Shown here: piece by piece, positions 54,934 through 64,000 of the stretch | How the letters are laid out: the number at the start of each line of letters is the position of its first letter | How positions within the stretch are numbered: the stretch's first letter is position 1 | DNA from: Gemmatimonadaceae bacterium | GTDB taxonomy: Bacteria; Gemmatimonadota; Gemmatimonadetes; Gemmatimonadales; Gemmatimonadaceae | DNA: 64,000 nt | Direction: 5' to 3' | Assembly: GCA_020852815.1 (NCBI GenBank) | Contig: JADZAN010000010.1 | Coordinates: forward strand, 186,001-250,000 | Made by a program: the position numbers and the translations under genes | The notes under the pieces: model-generated | Database searches by the model: none | What the model was told of the DNA's origin: nothing | What the model saw: only the letters and a program-made list of their open reading frames with translations

Positions 54934-55910
54934 TGCGGCGCGCCTGGATTCCGCTGCTGGCGGTCGTGCTGGCGCTTGCGGCGCTGGCCGCGCTCATGGC
55001 CGGCGCCGCGCGCATTGCACCTGGCGACGTGATCGCCGCCTTGCTGGGTGGGCCGGGCAACTCGACCGAAGCGACGATCGTTCGCGCCGTGCGCCTGCCG
55101 CGCGTGGTGCTGGCCCTCCTCGTGGGGGGGGCACTGGGGATGAGCGGCACGGTGCTGCAGGGCACGCTCCGCAACGCGCTGGCGGAGCCGTATCTCCTCG
55201 GCGTCTCGGGTGGTGCGGCGGTGGGTGCGGTCCTGGCGGTGGCGTCTGGGGTGGGTGCTCCATCGCTCATCGCCCTTGCCGCGTTTGCCGGGGCGCTCGC
55301 GGCGGTGACCGGCGTGCTGGCCATCGCGCAGGCGGCGGGGGCTCGTAGCGACACGCGCGTGCTCCTCATGTCCGGCGTGGTGATGGGCGCCTTTGCCAAC
55401 GCGACCATCATGGTGGTGATGGCCACCGCGGCCCCGGATGTCACGCGCAACGCGCTGTGGTGGATGATGGGGTCGGTGGCCGCGGCCACGTGGCGCGACG
55501 CGGCGCTGCTGTCGACCATGTGCCTCCTCGTGGGGGCCGCGCTCCTGCATCGGGCGCGTTGGCTCGATGTCCTGGCCCTGGGCGACGACAGCGCCGAGTC
55601 GTTAGGCATCGACACGGAGGGGGCGGGGCGCTTCTTCTTCCTCCTCGCCTCGATCCTCGCCGCGGCGACGGTCGCCGTGGCCGGACTGGTTGGCTTCGTC
55701 GGCCTGATGGTCCCGCACCTGGCCCGCTCGCTGGTGGGGGCGCGTGCCCGCCCGGTACTCATCGCCTCGGCGCTGTGTGGGGCAATCCTCGTCGTCGCGG
55801 CCGACGTGGCCGCGCGCACCGTGCGCGCCCCTGCCGAGTTGCCGTTAGGCGCCGTGACCGCGCTGCTGGGCGTCCCGTTCTTCCTCTGGCGGCTGCGGGG
55901 CGCGCGATGA
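54933..55910 (+). CDS. btuC: BtuC-type FecCD permease
   Basis: 325 aa, about ten TM helices, as in FecCD-family permeases. RLPRVVLALLVGGALGMSGT, GTLRNALAEPYLLGVSGGAA and GLVGFVGLMVPHLARSLVG are signatures (the last interacts with the ATPase). Cobalamin specificity follows from context. ATGA overlap with the ATPase gene. Confidence 0.9.
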   Translation: MRRAWIPLLAVVLALAALAALMAGAARIAPGDVIAALLGGPGNSTEATIVRAVRLPRVVLALLVGGALGMSGTVLQGTLRNALAEPYLLGVSGGAAVGAVLAVASGVGAPSLIALAAFAGALAAVTGVLAIAQAAGARSDTRVLLMSGVVMGAFANATIMVVMATAAPDVTRNALWWMMGSVAAATWRDAALLSTMCLLVGAALLHRARWLDVLALGDDSAESLGIDTEGAGRFFFLLASILAAATVAVAGLVGFVGLMVPHLARSLVGARARPVLIASALCGAILVVAADVAARTVRAPAELPLGAVTALLGVPFFLWRLRGAR

Positions 55911-56701
55911 TTGCCTTCGACGCCGTGCGGGTGCGCTACCCGGGGAGCGATCGCGATGCGCTGGACGGTGTGTCGTTCGGGGTGCCAGCGGGTGCGGTGA
56001 CCGCCGTCGTCGGCCCCAACGGGAGCGGGAAGAGCACGCTCGTCCGCGCGCTGCTGGGTCGCGTTCCGCTCGTGGGCGGGGCGGTGGTCGTCGATGGACA
56101 GACGGCCCACACGCTCGCAAGGGGCGACCGGGCGCGCCGGGTTGCGGTGGTATCGCAGCGGGAGGAACCTGCGTTCCCGCTCCGGGTGCGCGACTACGTC
56201 GCCCTCGGTCGATTTCCATGGCAGGGCACCTGGTCGCCCGACACGGTGGACGATCGTCGCGCGGTGGATCGTGCCCTGGAGGCGGCCGCGGTGGCCGCAC
56301 TCGCCGATCGGCAGACCGATGCGCTTTCCGGTGGCGAGTGGCAGCGGGTGCGCGTGGCTCGCGCGCTGGCGCAGGGCGCGGGGACCGTCGTCCTCGACGA
56401 GCCCACGACCTTCCTCGATATCGCACACGAGATGGCCTGCTTCGAGCTGTTTGTCGCGCTCGCGCACGCCGGCAAGTGCGTCCTCGTCATCAGTCACCAG
56501 CTCAACCTCGTCGCGCGCTTCGCCGACCGGGTCGTCCTCGTGTCGCGCGGCGCGGTGGTCGCCGAAGGGGTGCCCGGCGACGTGATGCGCGGCGAGACGC
56601 TCGAACGCGTCTACGAGTGGCCACTCGTGGTCTCGCGTGACCCGGCGGTCGGTGCACCGACGCTGGTCCCCCTTCGCAAGCGACATCCCGTCCTTCCCTA
56701 A
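55907..56701 (+). CDS. btuD: BtuD-type ABC ATPase
   Basis: 264 aa. Walker A GPNGSGKST (about residues 35-43), Q-loop in VVSQREEPAFP, signature ALSGGEWQRVRVARAL (about 139-154), Walker B VVLDEPTTFLD and H-switch VISHQLNLVARFAD are all present. Works with the btuC permease. TAA stop overlaps a reversed CGTTAGGG. Followed 14 nt later by the TonB receptor gene. Confidence 0.92.
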   Translation: MIAFDAVRVRYPGSDRDALDGVSFGVPAGAVTAVVGPNGSGKSTLVRALLGRVPLVGGAVVVDGQTAHTLARGDRARRVAVVSQREEPAFPLRVRDYVALGRFPWQGTWSPDTVDDRRAVDRALEAAAVAALADRQTDALSGGEWQRVRVARALAQGAGTVVLDEPTTFLDIAHEMACFELFVALAHAGKCVLVISHQLNLVARFADRVVLVSRGAVVAEGVPGDVMRGETLERVYEWPLVVSRDPAVGAPTLVPLRKRHPVLP

Positions 56702-56715
56702 CGCTGCCGTACCCC

Positions 56716-58692
56716 ATGCCTCCACGAGTCACGCCCCGCTGCATTGTGCGGTTGGCCATTCTTGCGATCGGGGCGCCTGTCGTCGCCCCGGCGGCGCAGC
56801 ACCCCGCCACGGCGCGCGATACCACGCGCCTTGCGTCGGTCGTCATCACTGCCGATCGCATCGCGCGGCCGCTCGCCGCGACCACATCCGCCGTCACGGT
56901 GCTCGACGGCGCGGCGCTGCGCGCCGCGGGAGTGACGCACCTGGCCGATGCCCTGCGTACGGTGCCCGGCCTTGCCCTGGCACGCAGCGGGTCCAACGGT
57001 GCGCAGACGTCGCTCTTTCTGCGCGGCGGCGAGAGCGACTACGTCCGGCTCCTGGTGGATGGCGTTCCCATGAACGATCCCGGCGGTGCGCTCGACCTGG
57101 GCGCGCTGACGCTCGACAACGTGGAGCGGATCGAAGTGGTGCGCGGCCCCACGAGCGTGCTGTACGGGAGCGACGCGGTGACCGGCGTCATCCAGCTCTT
57201 CACCCGTCAGGCACAACAACGGCTGGAGTCGTCGCTGGCCGTGCGGACCGGGACGTACGGCACGCGCGTGGCCGAGGCGACCGTCGGCGCGCGGGGCGCC
57301 ACCGGCGGGGCAACGCTTGGCTACGCGCATCATGCATCCCAGGGGATGTTGGCCTTCAACAATGCGTACCGCAACGACGTGCTGACGGCGCGCGGCGACG
57401 CGATCGTGGGGGGCATGCGCTCGCAACTCACCCTTCGCCACGGCGACAACAGCTTCGAGTATCCGACCGATGGGGCGGGGCAGGTGGTGGATCGCAACGC
57501 GATGCGCGGTGAACGCCGCTTTTCGGCGTTTGCGGAGCTGTCGCGCGCCCTTGGTGACTGGGCGGAGGCGGCGGTGGCGCTCAACGCACTCGAGCTGCAT
57601 GGGCGTACCTCCGACCTCCCCGACGACCGGGGCGACACGCTGGGCTTCTACTCCTACCAATCGTTAGGAGCTGTTCGGCGCCGCGGGGCGGAGGCGCGGC
57701 TGCACGTGCGCCCGGCGGCGGGGCAGAACGTGGTTCTCGCTCTCGAGTACGGCGCGGAGCGACAGCGCAGTGCCGACTCCTCCAACTACGACATGGCGCT
57801 CAATCGCTTTGCCGCGTCGCGCATCACGCGCTCGGCCATGCTGCAATGGATTGGTGAGATCGGACGGACGTCGGTGTCGGTGGGTGGACGGTATGACGAC
57901 AACGACACCTACGGCGCGTTCCGAACCGGGCGTGCGTCGGTGGCGACGCGCCTGTGGCGTGGGGCGCGGCTGCGTGCCGCGCTGGGCACGTCGTTCAAGG
58001 CCCCCACCTTCCTCGAGACCTTCTCCAGTGCCTTCTCGGTGGGGAACGACGCCCTAAGGCCGGAGCGTGCCCGCGCCTGGGAGGGTGGGCTCGACCAGTC
58101 GTTCGCCGGCGAGCGGTGGCGCCTCGCGCTGACATTCTTCGATCAGCGCTTTCGCGACCTGATCCAGTACACCTGGATCTCGCCCACGGCGCCCAACTAC
58201 TTCAACGTCGCGGCCGCATCGTCACGAGGGATCGAGGCTGAAGTGCGCGGCGAGGCGGCGCCCGGCATGACCGTGTGGGGCAATGCGACCGCACTGCGCA
58301 CGCGCGTCGATGATGCCGGTTTCCAGACGGGCGCCGGCGCCACCTTCGTGCAGGGCGGGCGACTGCTGCGGCGCCCCCCGCTCACGATCGCCGCGGGGAC
58401 GCAGCTGCAACGCATTTCGCGCACGCGGCTCGATCTCTCGATCACGCGCGTGGCGGCGCGCGACGACCGCGACTTCGCGGCATTCCCGGCCGCTCCCGTG
58501 GAACTTGACGCGTACACCCGTGTCGACGTGGGCGGGGAGTACAAACTCGCGGCCGGTGACGGCTTCTGGCGCACGTCCGCGCTCACCGTCCGCGTCGACA
58601 ATGCGCTTGGTGCGCGCTACGAGGAGATTGCCAACTTCCGGGCGCCTGGGCGGGTGCTGGTCGTGGGAGTGCGCCTCGGCACCATGCGCTGA
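56716..58692 (+). CDS. btuB: BtuB-like TonB-dependent cobalamin receptor
   Basis: 658 aa. Signal peptide to about residue 27, TonB-box-like VVITADR, plug domain GVTHLADALRTVPGLALARS, SNGAQTSLFLRGGESDYVRL, VDGVPMNDPGGALDLG and VERIEVVRGPTSVLYGSDAV, then a 22-strand barrel ending GRVLVVGVRLGTMR. The BtuB-specific GALDLGALTLDNVERIEVV is present. The riboswitch-led operon makes cobalamin the likely ligand. Confidence 0.9.
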   Translation: MPPRVTPRCIVRLAILAIGAPVVAPAAQHPATARDTTRLASVVITADRIARPLAATTSAVTVLDGAALRAAGVTHLADALRTVPGLALARSGSNGAQTSLFLRGGESDYVRLLVDGVPMNDPGGALDLGALTLDNVERIEVVRGPTSVLYGSDAVTGVIQLFTRQAQQRLESSLAVRTGTYGTRVAEATVGARGATGGATLGYAHHASQGMLAFNNAYRNDVLTARGDAIVGGMRSQLTLRHGDNSFEYPTDGAGQVVDRNAMRGERRFSAFAELSRALGDWAEAAVALNALELHGRTSDLPDDRGDTLGFYSYQSLGAVRRRGAEARLHVRPAAGQNVVLALEYGAERQRSADSSNYDMALNRFAASRITRSAMLQWIGEIGRTSVSVGGRYDDNDTYGAFRTGRASVATRLWRGARLRAALGTSFKAPTFLETFSSAFSVGNDALRPERARAWEGGLDQSFAGERWRLALTFFDQRFRDLIQYTWISPTAPNYFNVAAASSRGIEAEVRGEAAPGMTVWGNATALRTRVDDAGFQTGAGATFVQGGRLLRRPPLTIAAGTQLQRISRTRLDLSITRVAARDDRDFAAFPAAPVELDAYTRVDVGGEYKLAAGDGFWRTSALTVRVDNALGARYEEIANFRAPGRVLVVGVRLGTMR

Positions 58693-58708
58693 GTCGCTTC
58701 GCGCCGGC

Positions 58709-58714
58709 TATCTT
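58709..58714 (+). promoter_or_regulatory. -10-like TATCTT box before recO
   Basis: TATCTT then 5 nt then ATG 58720, in a 27-bp gap after btuB; suggests a leaderless recO transcript separate from the B12 operon. Confidence 0.4.
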
Positions 58715-58719
58715 GCGGC

Positions 58720-59508
58720 ATGCCGCTGGTGACGACCGACGCGGTGGTCCTCCACGCGTTCGACTACCTCGAGAACTCCCGCATCCTCAAGCTCGCCACG
58801 CGCGACGCCGGCCTGCAGTCGGTCGTGGCGCGCGGGGCGCGCGCATCGCAGAAGCGCTTCGGGGCGGGACTCGACCTCTTTGCCAGCGGCGTGGTGCAGA
58901 TCCAGTCGCGCGCCGGGCGCGAGCTGCAGCAGCTCGCCGGCTTCGACCTCGTGCGTGCCCGCGTGGCGCTGGCGCAGGACCTGGAGCGCTTCACGGCGGC
59001 GTCGGCGCTCACCGAGCTGGTGCTGCGCTTTGCCGGTGACGACCAGGGCGGGGAACTCTTCGACGCGCTGGTGGGCGCGCTGGATGCGCTGAGTGAGGCG
59101 CCGGCGGGGACGGCATGCGACGTGGGGCTGGCGGGGGCGTGGCGCCTCGTCGCCGCGTTAGGCTTCGCCCCGGCCATCGACAGCTGCTGCCGCTGTCACG
59201 CGGCAATCGACCCGCTCGCCGGCGCCTCGTTCAGCCACGCCGCGGGCGGCGCGGCGTGCGCCGCCTGTGCACCACAGCTCCCGCGCGGTCGCTCGCTCCC
59301 GGTGGCGGCGCGCGATGCGCTTCGCGCGTGGACCGCCGGGCGAGCCGCCGCACTCGTCGATCCCCCGGAGCGGCGCGCGCACCAGCGTCTCCTGCGCGAA
59401 TTCCTGGAGTATCACCTGGCCGACGGCCGCGCGCTGCGCGCCTTTGGGGCGTGGGAGCGCGGCGCGATTACCGGGGCCACCCGGGCGCCCGACGGGGTGG
59501 CGCCGTGA
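58720..59508 (+). CDS. recO: RecO, recombination mediator
   Basis: 262 aa. The N-terminal OB-fold [37 protein letters not shown], a central helical region, and C-terminal zinc fingers CCRCHA and CAAC with HXXC spacing (about residues 165-190) match RecO. It loads RecA on SSB-coated DNA with RecR. GTGA overlap with selB. Confidence 0.92.
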   Translation: MPLVTTDAVVLHAFDYLENSRILKLATRDAGLQSVVARGARASQKRFGAGLDLFASGVVQIQSRAGRELQQLAGFDLVRARVALAQDLERFTAASALTELVLRFAGDDQGGELFDALVGALDALSEAPAGTACDVGLAGAWRLVAALGFAPAIDSCCRCHAAIDPLAGASFSHAAGGAACAACAPQLPRGRSLPVAARDALRAWTAGRAAALVDPPERRAHQRLLREFLEYHLADGRALRAFGAWERGAITGATRAPDGVAP

Positions 59509-61349
59509 TCATCGGCACCGCCGGCCACATCGACCACGGCAAGACGTCGTTGGTCCGCGCCCTCACCGGCGTCGACACCGATCGCCTGGCCGAGGAGAAG
59601 CGACGCGGTATCACCATCGAGTTGGGCTTCGCGCCGTTGGAGCTCGATGGCGTCGGGACGGTCGGGATCGTCGACGTTCCCGGGCACGAGGCATTCATCC
59701 GCACCATGCTCGCCGGCGCCACCGGCGTCGACCTCGCCCTGCTCGTCGTTGCGGCTGACGAAGGTGTCATGCCGCAGACGCGGGAGCACCTGGCCATCCT
59801 CTCCTTGCTGGGCGTGCGGGGCGGGGTCGTGGCCCTCACCAAGCGCGACACCGTCGACGACGAGTGGGCCGCCCTCGTGCGTGAGGACGTGCGCGAGGCG
59901 CTGCGCGCGTCGCCGCTCGCCGACGCGCCGATCGTCGAGACGTCTGTCGTCTCCGGAGCGGGGGTCGAGGCGCTGCGTAACCTCCTTGCCCGGCAGCTCC
60001 TCGAGCTCCCTCAGCGCATCGCCCGGGATCTCTTCCGCATGCCGATCGACCGCGCCTTCACCGTGAAGGGGACGGGAACCGTCGTCACCGGGACGGTGTG
60101 GAGCGGTCGCGCCTCGGTCGAGACGCCGCTCCGTCTCTTCCCGCTCGATCGTGCGGTGCGCGCACGCGGGGTGCAGCGGCATGGGAGCGCCACGGCGGAG
60201 CTCCGTGCCGGCACGCGCGGGGCGATCGCGTTGGCGGGAGTCGCCCTGGGCGATGTGTCGCGGGGGGGGCTCCTCGTGGAGGAGGGGGGATGGGTGCCCT
60301 CTCGTGTGCTCCGCGCCGACGTGGCGCTGCTGGACTCGGAGGAACACTCCCTGCGCCCGCGTGAGTGGGTGCGGCTCCATCTGGGGACCAGCGAGCTGGG
60401 GGCGCGCGTCGTGGTCGCGGGAGGGGCGCTGGGGCCCGGCGCCACGCGGGGCGCGCGCCTCGTCCTCGATGCGCCCATCGTGGCGCGCGCCGGCGACCGG
60501 TTCGTCCTGCGCCTGGCGTCGGAGTCGCGCACCATGGGCGGAGGGATCGTGACCGACCCATCGCCCGTCCATCGTCGGGCGCGCCCCTGGGCGCCGCAAC
60601 TCTCAGCGGGCGAGCGCCTGCGCCTCATGTTGCACGAGGGGGGAGAGCGGGGGCTCGCCGTGGCCACCCTGCCCGTGCGCCTTGGGATCGCCCCGGGAGA
60701 GGTCGCCCCCCTCCTGGCGGCGTCGGGCGACTGGTTGGTCGAGACATCGGGACAGCTCTTTGGGCGCGACGTCATCGATGCGCTGGGAGCCTGGATGGCG
60801 CAGGGGGTGCGCGACTTTCACGCCACGCACTCGCTCGAGGCGTGGATGCCATTGGCAACCCTTCGCGCCGCCGTCGTGTCCGAGCATGAGGCGTTCGACG
60901 TGGCGTTGGCTGGTGCGGTTCGTTCCGGGCGGCTGGAGGTAGGGCAGGGCGGGGTGCGGTCGCCGGGGTGGGAGCCGGTGCTGGACCAGGCACGGATGCG
61001 CGAACGGGAGTGGCTGGTCACTCGGCTTGGCGCGTCGGGGAGTGAGCCGCCCTCGGTGTCGGAACTGAGGAGCGAGCGCGACGGCAACGATCCGGTCCCG
61101 CTGCTGCGTATGCTGGAAAAGGAGCGGCTCGTCGTCCAGGTGGAGCCGGATCGCTTCTACTGGGCTGGGGCGCTGGACGCTTTGGTGGAGCGACTGCGAC
61201 GCGGGATGGAGCCCGGGAAGGTCTACGGCCCGTCCGAACTGAGGGATTTTCTCGGGACGTCGCGGAAGTACCTCATCCCGTTGCTCGAGTACTGTGACCG
61301 GCAGCGCATCACGGAACGGCGGAGCGAGGGTAGGGTATTGGCCGGCTGA
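59505..61349 (+). CDS. selB: SelB, selenocysteine-specific elongation factor
   Basis: 614 aa. Elongation-factor GTPase [47 protein letters not shown] and [10 protein letters not shown], then domains II-III and four C-terminal winged-helix domains that bind SECIS RNA (for instance [17 protein letters not shown] and [20 protein letters not shown]). Implies that the organism makes selenoproteins, though selA, selC and selD are not in the window. GTG start at the recO stop. Confidence 0.94.
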   Translation: MIIGTAGHIDHGKTSLVRALTGVDTDRLAEEKRRGITIELGFAPLELDGVGTVGIVDVPGHEAFIRTMLAGATGVDLALLVVAADEGVMPQTREHLAILSLLGVRGGVVALTKRDTVDDEWAALVREDVREALRASPLADAPIVETSVVSGAGVEALRNLLARQLLELPQRIARDLFRMPIDRAFTVKGTGTVVTGTVWSGRASVETPLRLFPLDRAVRARGVQRHGSATAELRAGTRGAIALAGVALGDVSRGGLLVEEGGWVPSRVLRADVALLDSEEHSLRPREWVRLHLGTSELGARVVVAGGALGPGATRGARLVLDAPIVARAGDRFVLRLASESRTMGGGIVTDPSPVHRRARPWAPQLSAGERLRLMLHEGGERGLAVATLPVRLGIAPGEVAPLLAASGDWLVETSGQLFGRDVIDALGAWMAQGVRDFHATHSLEAWMPLATLRAAVVSEHEAFDVALAGAVRSGRLEVGQGGVRSPGWEPVLDQARMREREWLVTRLGASGSEPPSVSELRSERDGNDPVPLLRMLEKERLVVQVEPDRFYWAGALDALVERLRRGMEPGKVYGPSELRDFLGTSRKYLIPLLEYCDRQRITERRSEGRVLAG

Positions 61350-61365
61350 GTGCGGGTTCACTTTC

Positions 61366-61394
61366 TTGACACGCTTCACCCCGATTCCTATGTT
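61366..61394 (+). promoter_or_regulatory. Strong sigma70-type promoter
   Basis: TTGACA (61366-61371), exact 17-bp spacer, TATGTT (61389-61394). The -35 matches consensus. Initiation near 61401 gives a 71-nt leader with GGAG-TTAG-CTCC hairpin and GGAGAAGGA before ATG 61472. Confidence 0.8.
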
Positions 61395-61471
61395 CGCCCC
61401 ACCAGTCGGAACCCAAACCGCTTTCAGGAGTTAGCTCCCGCACTTCTACTTTGTCAGTTGGAGAAGGACAC

Positions 61472-61930
61472 ATGACGCTACGATGGGCGGCACGAGGTCT
61501 GGTGCTTGCTCTCTGCGCGTTGGCAACACGGTCCGCAGCGGCCCAGGCGACACAACAATCGACGCGAGACCCCGTTTCAGGGTCGGTGCTTGGGCAGAAC
61601 TATCCCAACCCGTTCAACCTCGAAACGACCATACCGTTTTCGATTGGTGGGGCGCCAACTTGCGCCGATGCAGGACGCCAGTACCGCGTTTCGCTGAAGA
61701 TCTACAACGTCCTCGCCCAATTCGTCGGCACACCCGCTCTTCAGGGGGGCTCGTCGAGTGTGGCAGGCGGTCAGCCCCTCAGCAACGTGTTGCTCACGTG
61801 TGGACAGTACACAGCGTACTGGGATGGCAAGTACCTCGCGAACGGTCGCGAAGTCGCTTCCGGGGTGTATGTCTATCGCCTCGAGATCGACGGCAAGCCG
61901 ATCTTCCGAAAGATGATCGTCATGAAGTAA
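61472..61930 (+). CDS. Small secreted protein consisting of an FlgD/T9SS-type C-terminal Ig-like domain
   Basis: 152 aa. Signal peptide LVLALCALATRSAAA (cleavage about residue 26), then the domain opening LGQNYPNPFNLETTIPFSI, YNVLAQFV, WDGKYLANGREVASGVYVY and final RKMIVMK, the FlgD-like / type-IX-secretion 'type A sorting' layout. This domain normally ends long secreted proteins; here it is almost the whole mature protein. It has its own strong promoter and a strong terminator, an isolated highly expressed transcript. Confidence 0.82.
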   Translation: MTLRWAARGLVLALCALATRSAAAQATQQSTRDPVSGSVLGQNYPNPFNLETTIPFSIGGAPTCADAGRQYRVSLKIYNVLAQFVGTPALQGGSSSVAGGQPLSNVLLTCGQYTAYWDGKYLANGREVASGVYVYRLEIDGKPIFRKMIVMK

Positions 61931-61950
61931 GCGACCGGCCCGCAACCACG

Positions 61951-61981
61951 GCGCCGCGGCATCCTTGAGACGCCGCGGCGC
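61951..61981 (+). terminator. Strong intrinsic-like terminator
   Basis: GCGCCGCGGC (61951-61960), 11-nt loop, GCCGCGGCGC (61972-61981), followed by TTCGCTTTCT. A 10-bp perfect stem with a weak T-rich tail, 20 nt after the stop codon. Confidence 0.75.
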
Positions 61982-62228
61982 TTCGCTTTCTAGCACCCAC
62001 CGATCCTCTACCCGCGGCGCTTTCGCCCTCGAGGTCGCGAGTCACCGATCGCCACATCCGCCAACTCGGCATGGTCGCGGATCGCCACCGCCGTGCATGC
62101 CGGCAGTGCGGCGAGTGATGCGAGGAAATCGGCCAATTCGGCCAATCCGGGGCGGCATCCCCGTTGCCGAGACGGCGGTGAGCGGTTGGATTTCCTCCTG
62201 AACGTCCCCACGCCGACCCCACGAGTCG
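61982..62228. other. Intergenic region before clpB
   Basis: About 250 bp without a convincing gene. A reverse-strand open frame of 67 codons (62008-62211) is possible but has no start signal or recognisable domain. A short direct repeat TCGGCCAA occurs twice. I see no sigma32-type or CIRCE element for clpB. Confidence 0.5.
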
Positions 62229-64000
62229 ATGATCAATCCGGATCGCCTGACGGTTAAGTCCACCGAAGCGCTCAACGAGGCCCTCGCCCTCGCGCGGCGA
62301 AACGGCAACCCGCTCGTCTACGACCTCCATCTCCTGCACGCCTTGCTCGGGCAGGACGAGGGGATCGTCGTTCCCATCCTGCAGAAGATGGGCGTGCAGG
62401 TCCCGTCGCTGCGCGAGGGCGTGGACCGCGAGATGGCGCGCTATCCCCGGCAGAGCGGGGCGCAACCCTCGCTGTCGCGCGAGATGACGCAGATCGTCGA
62501 TCGCGCTGAAGAAGAGGCGCGCGGGCTCGGCGACGACTTCGTCTCAACGGAACACCTGCTGCTCGCCCTGGCCGACGTGAAGGGGACGGAGAGCCGGGGC
62601 CTCCTTGCGGCTGCCGGCGCCGACCGCGCCGAACTCCTGTCGGCGCTGCAGGCGGTGCGTGGCTCGCATCGCGTCACCGACCAGACGCCGGAGGACAAGT
62701 ACCAGGCGCTGCAGCGCTTCACGCGCGACCTCACCGAGCAGGCGCGCAAGGGCAAGCTCGATCCCGTCATCGGGCGAGACGAGGAGATCCGGCGCGTGAT
62801 GCAGGTGCTGTCGCGTCGCACCAAGAACAACCCGGTCCTCATCGGCGAACCCGGCGTGGGCAAGACGGCGATCGCCGAGGGGCTCGCCTCGCGCATCATC
62901 AACGGCGACGTGCCGGAAGGGCTCAAGAACAAGCGCCTCATCTCGCTGGACCTGGGGGCGCTGATTGCCGGCGCCAAGTACCGCGGCGAGTTCGAGGAGC
63001 GCCTCAAGGCGGTCCTCAAGGAGATCGCCGACGCCGAGGGGCTCTTCATCGTCTTCATCGACGAGATGCACACGCTGGTTGGGGCGGGAAAGGCCGAGGG
63101 CTCCATGGACGCCGGCAACATGCTCAAGCCGATGCTGGCGCGCGGCGAGCTGCGCGTGGTGGGCGCCACCACGCTCGACGAGTACCGCAAGCACGTGGAG
63201 AAGGACCCCGCGCTGGAGCGGCGCTTCCAGCCGGTCTTTGTCGGCGAACCGAGCGTGGAGAGCACGATCGCGATCCTGCGCGGGCTCAAGGAACGCTACG
63301 AGGCGCACCATGGCGTGCGCATCACCGACGGCGCCATCGTGGCTGCGGCCACCTTGTCCAACCGCTACATCGGCGACCGCTTCCTCCCCGACAAGGCCAT
63401 CGACCTGGTCGACGAGTCGGCGTCGCGCCTGCGCATCGAGATCGACTCGATGCCGCAGGAGATCGACGAGGTGGAGCGCCGCATCGTGCAGCTGGAGATC
63501 GAGCGTCAGGCGCTGCAGAAGGAGGTCGACCCCGCCGCCGTCGAGCGCCGCCAGGTGCTCGAGCGCGAGCTCGCCGAGGCGCGCGAGACCTCGGCGGGGA
63601 TGAAGGCGCAGTGGCAGCGCGAGAAGGAATCGTTAGGTGCGGTGGGGAAGATCAAGGAGGAAATCGACGCCGCCAAGACGGCCGCCGAGCAGGCCACGCG
63701 CAGCGGCGACCTGGGGCGGGCCGCCGAGATCCAGTACGGCACCATTCCGCAGTTGGAGCGCCAGCTCAAGGACGTGGAGGCGCAACTGGCCTCGACCTCC
63801 ACCGAGGGGCGCCGCTTCCTGAAGGAGGAAGTCACCGCCGACGACATTGCGGAGGTCGTGTCGCGATGGACCGGGATCCCGGTCACCCGGATGATGGAGA
63901 CCGAGCGCGAGCGACTCACGAAGCTGGAGGACGAACTGGCGCGGCGCGTCGTGGGGCAGCGGGAGGCGGTGGTCGCGGTGAGCAACGCCGTGCGCCGTTC
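62229..64000 (+). CDS. clpB: ClpB disaggregase, 3' truncated by window edge
   Basis: HSP100 AAA+ protein remodelling aggregates with DnaK. 590 residues are visible from ATG 62229, with no stop before the end of the window. N-domain ([20 protein letters not shown]), NBD1 with Walker [11 protein letters not shown] (about residues 206-215), Walker [15 protein letters not shown], and the ClpB-specific coiled-coil M-domain (about 400-530), then the start of NBD2 ([19 protein letters not shown]). The M-domain separates ClpB from ClpA/ClpC. The stop lies outside the window. Confidence 0.96.
   Translation, partial: MINPDRLTVKSTEALNEALALARRNGNPLVYDLHLLHALLGQDEGIVVPILQKMGVQVPSLREGVDREMARYPRQSGAQPSLSREMTQIVDRAEEEARGLGDDFVSTEHLLLALADVKGTESRGLLAAAGADRAELLSALQAVRGSHRVTDQTPEDKYQALQRFTRDLTEQARKGKLDPVIGRDEEIRRVMQVLSRRTKNNPVLIGEPGVGKTAIAEGLASRIINGDVPEGLKNKRLISLDLGALIAGAKYRGEFEERLKAVLKEIADAEGLFIVFIDEMHTLVGAGKAEGSMDAGNMLKPMLARGELRVVGATTLDEYRKHVEKDPALERRFQPVFVGEPSVESTIAILRGLKERYEAHHGVRITDGAIVAAATLSNRYIGDRFLPDKAIDLVDESASRLRIEIDSMPQEIDEVERRIVQLEIERQALQKEVDPAAVERRQVLERELAEARETSAGMKAQWQREKESLGAVGKIKEEIDAAKTAAEQATRSGDLGRAAEIQYGTIPQLERQLKDVEAQLASTSTEGRRFLKEEVTADDIAEVVSRWTGIPVTRMMETERERLTKLEDELARRVVGQREAVVAVSNAVRR

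Noticed and set aside
61985-62228. CIRCE or heat-shock element before clpB
   Set aside because: CTAGCACCC near 61991 resembles half of CIRCE, but the matching inverted arm is absent.

Overview
This is a high-GC (roughly two-thirds G+C by eye), gene-dense window from a diderm bacterium. It has a TonB-dependent receptor, outer-membrane barrels, several lipobox lipoproteins and an FlgD/type-IX-sorting-like C-terminal domain. The gene repertoire and the wording of several proteins (an FmdB-like protein, FtsW, a mannose-type PTS beside HprK) fit Gemmatimonadota. That placement is inference, not proof. About 60 protein genes are supported. All are on the + strand except a histidine kinase/lipoprotein pair and mazG. 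I found no rRNA, tRNA, CRISPR array, transposase or phage gene.

Layout. 1-7191: division and cell-wall cluster ftsW(partial)-murG-murC-ftsQ-ftsA-ftsZ, without murB or ddl, followed by an overlapping M23 peptidase (7188-8432). 8488-13494: a large membrane protein, ftsY and recG. 13585-15731 (minus): a lipoprotein and a sensor kinase. 15884-17738: asnS and a DinB-like gene. 17909-18697 (minus): mazG. 18745-27928: a tightly packed run alr-deoB-cdd-eutN/ccmL-like-lipoprotein-barrel-REC/kinase-mtaB-miaB. 28091-30659: comFB-like and comEC. 30750-33898: a small zincin, fbp and a methylmalonyl-CoA-mutase-type catalytic subunit. 33976-39239: an FmdB-like protein, argS, a PfkB kinase, purM and a barrel. 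39242-43285: riboflavin operon ribD-ribE-ribBA-ribH plus nusB. 43286-50110: a glycosyltransferase, hpf, hprK and a complete mannose-family PTS (IIA, IIB, IIC, IID, HPr, EI). 50379-53671: metK, a bifunctional nuclease and a membrane protein with carboxypeptidase-regulatory-like sequence. 53688-58692: a cobalamin riboswitch with a btuF-btuC-btuD-btuB-type uptake locus. 58720-64000: recO, selB, a small secreted protein with an FlgD-like domain, and clpB running off the end.

Most genes are translationally coupled (ATGA, GTGA or TGATG overlaps), so the window resolves into about a dozen long transcripts. Two start styles are visible: Shine-Dalgarno-led genes inside operons, and first genes where a TANNTT box lies only 5-7 nt before the ATG, suggesting leaderless mRNAs. 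The most striking non-gene signal is the octamer CGTTAGGC. It occurs 23 times on the + strand and 3 times reversed, in several reading frames, about 20-fold above a rough composition estimate. The most interesting gene-level oddity is a lone bacterial-microcompartment vertex protein inside a nucleoside-salvage operon.
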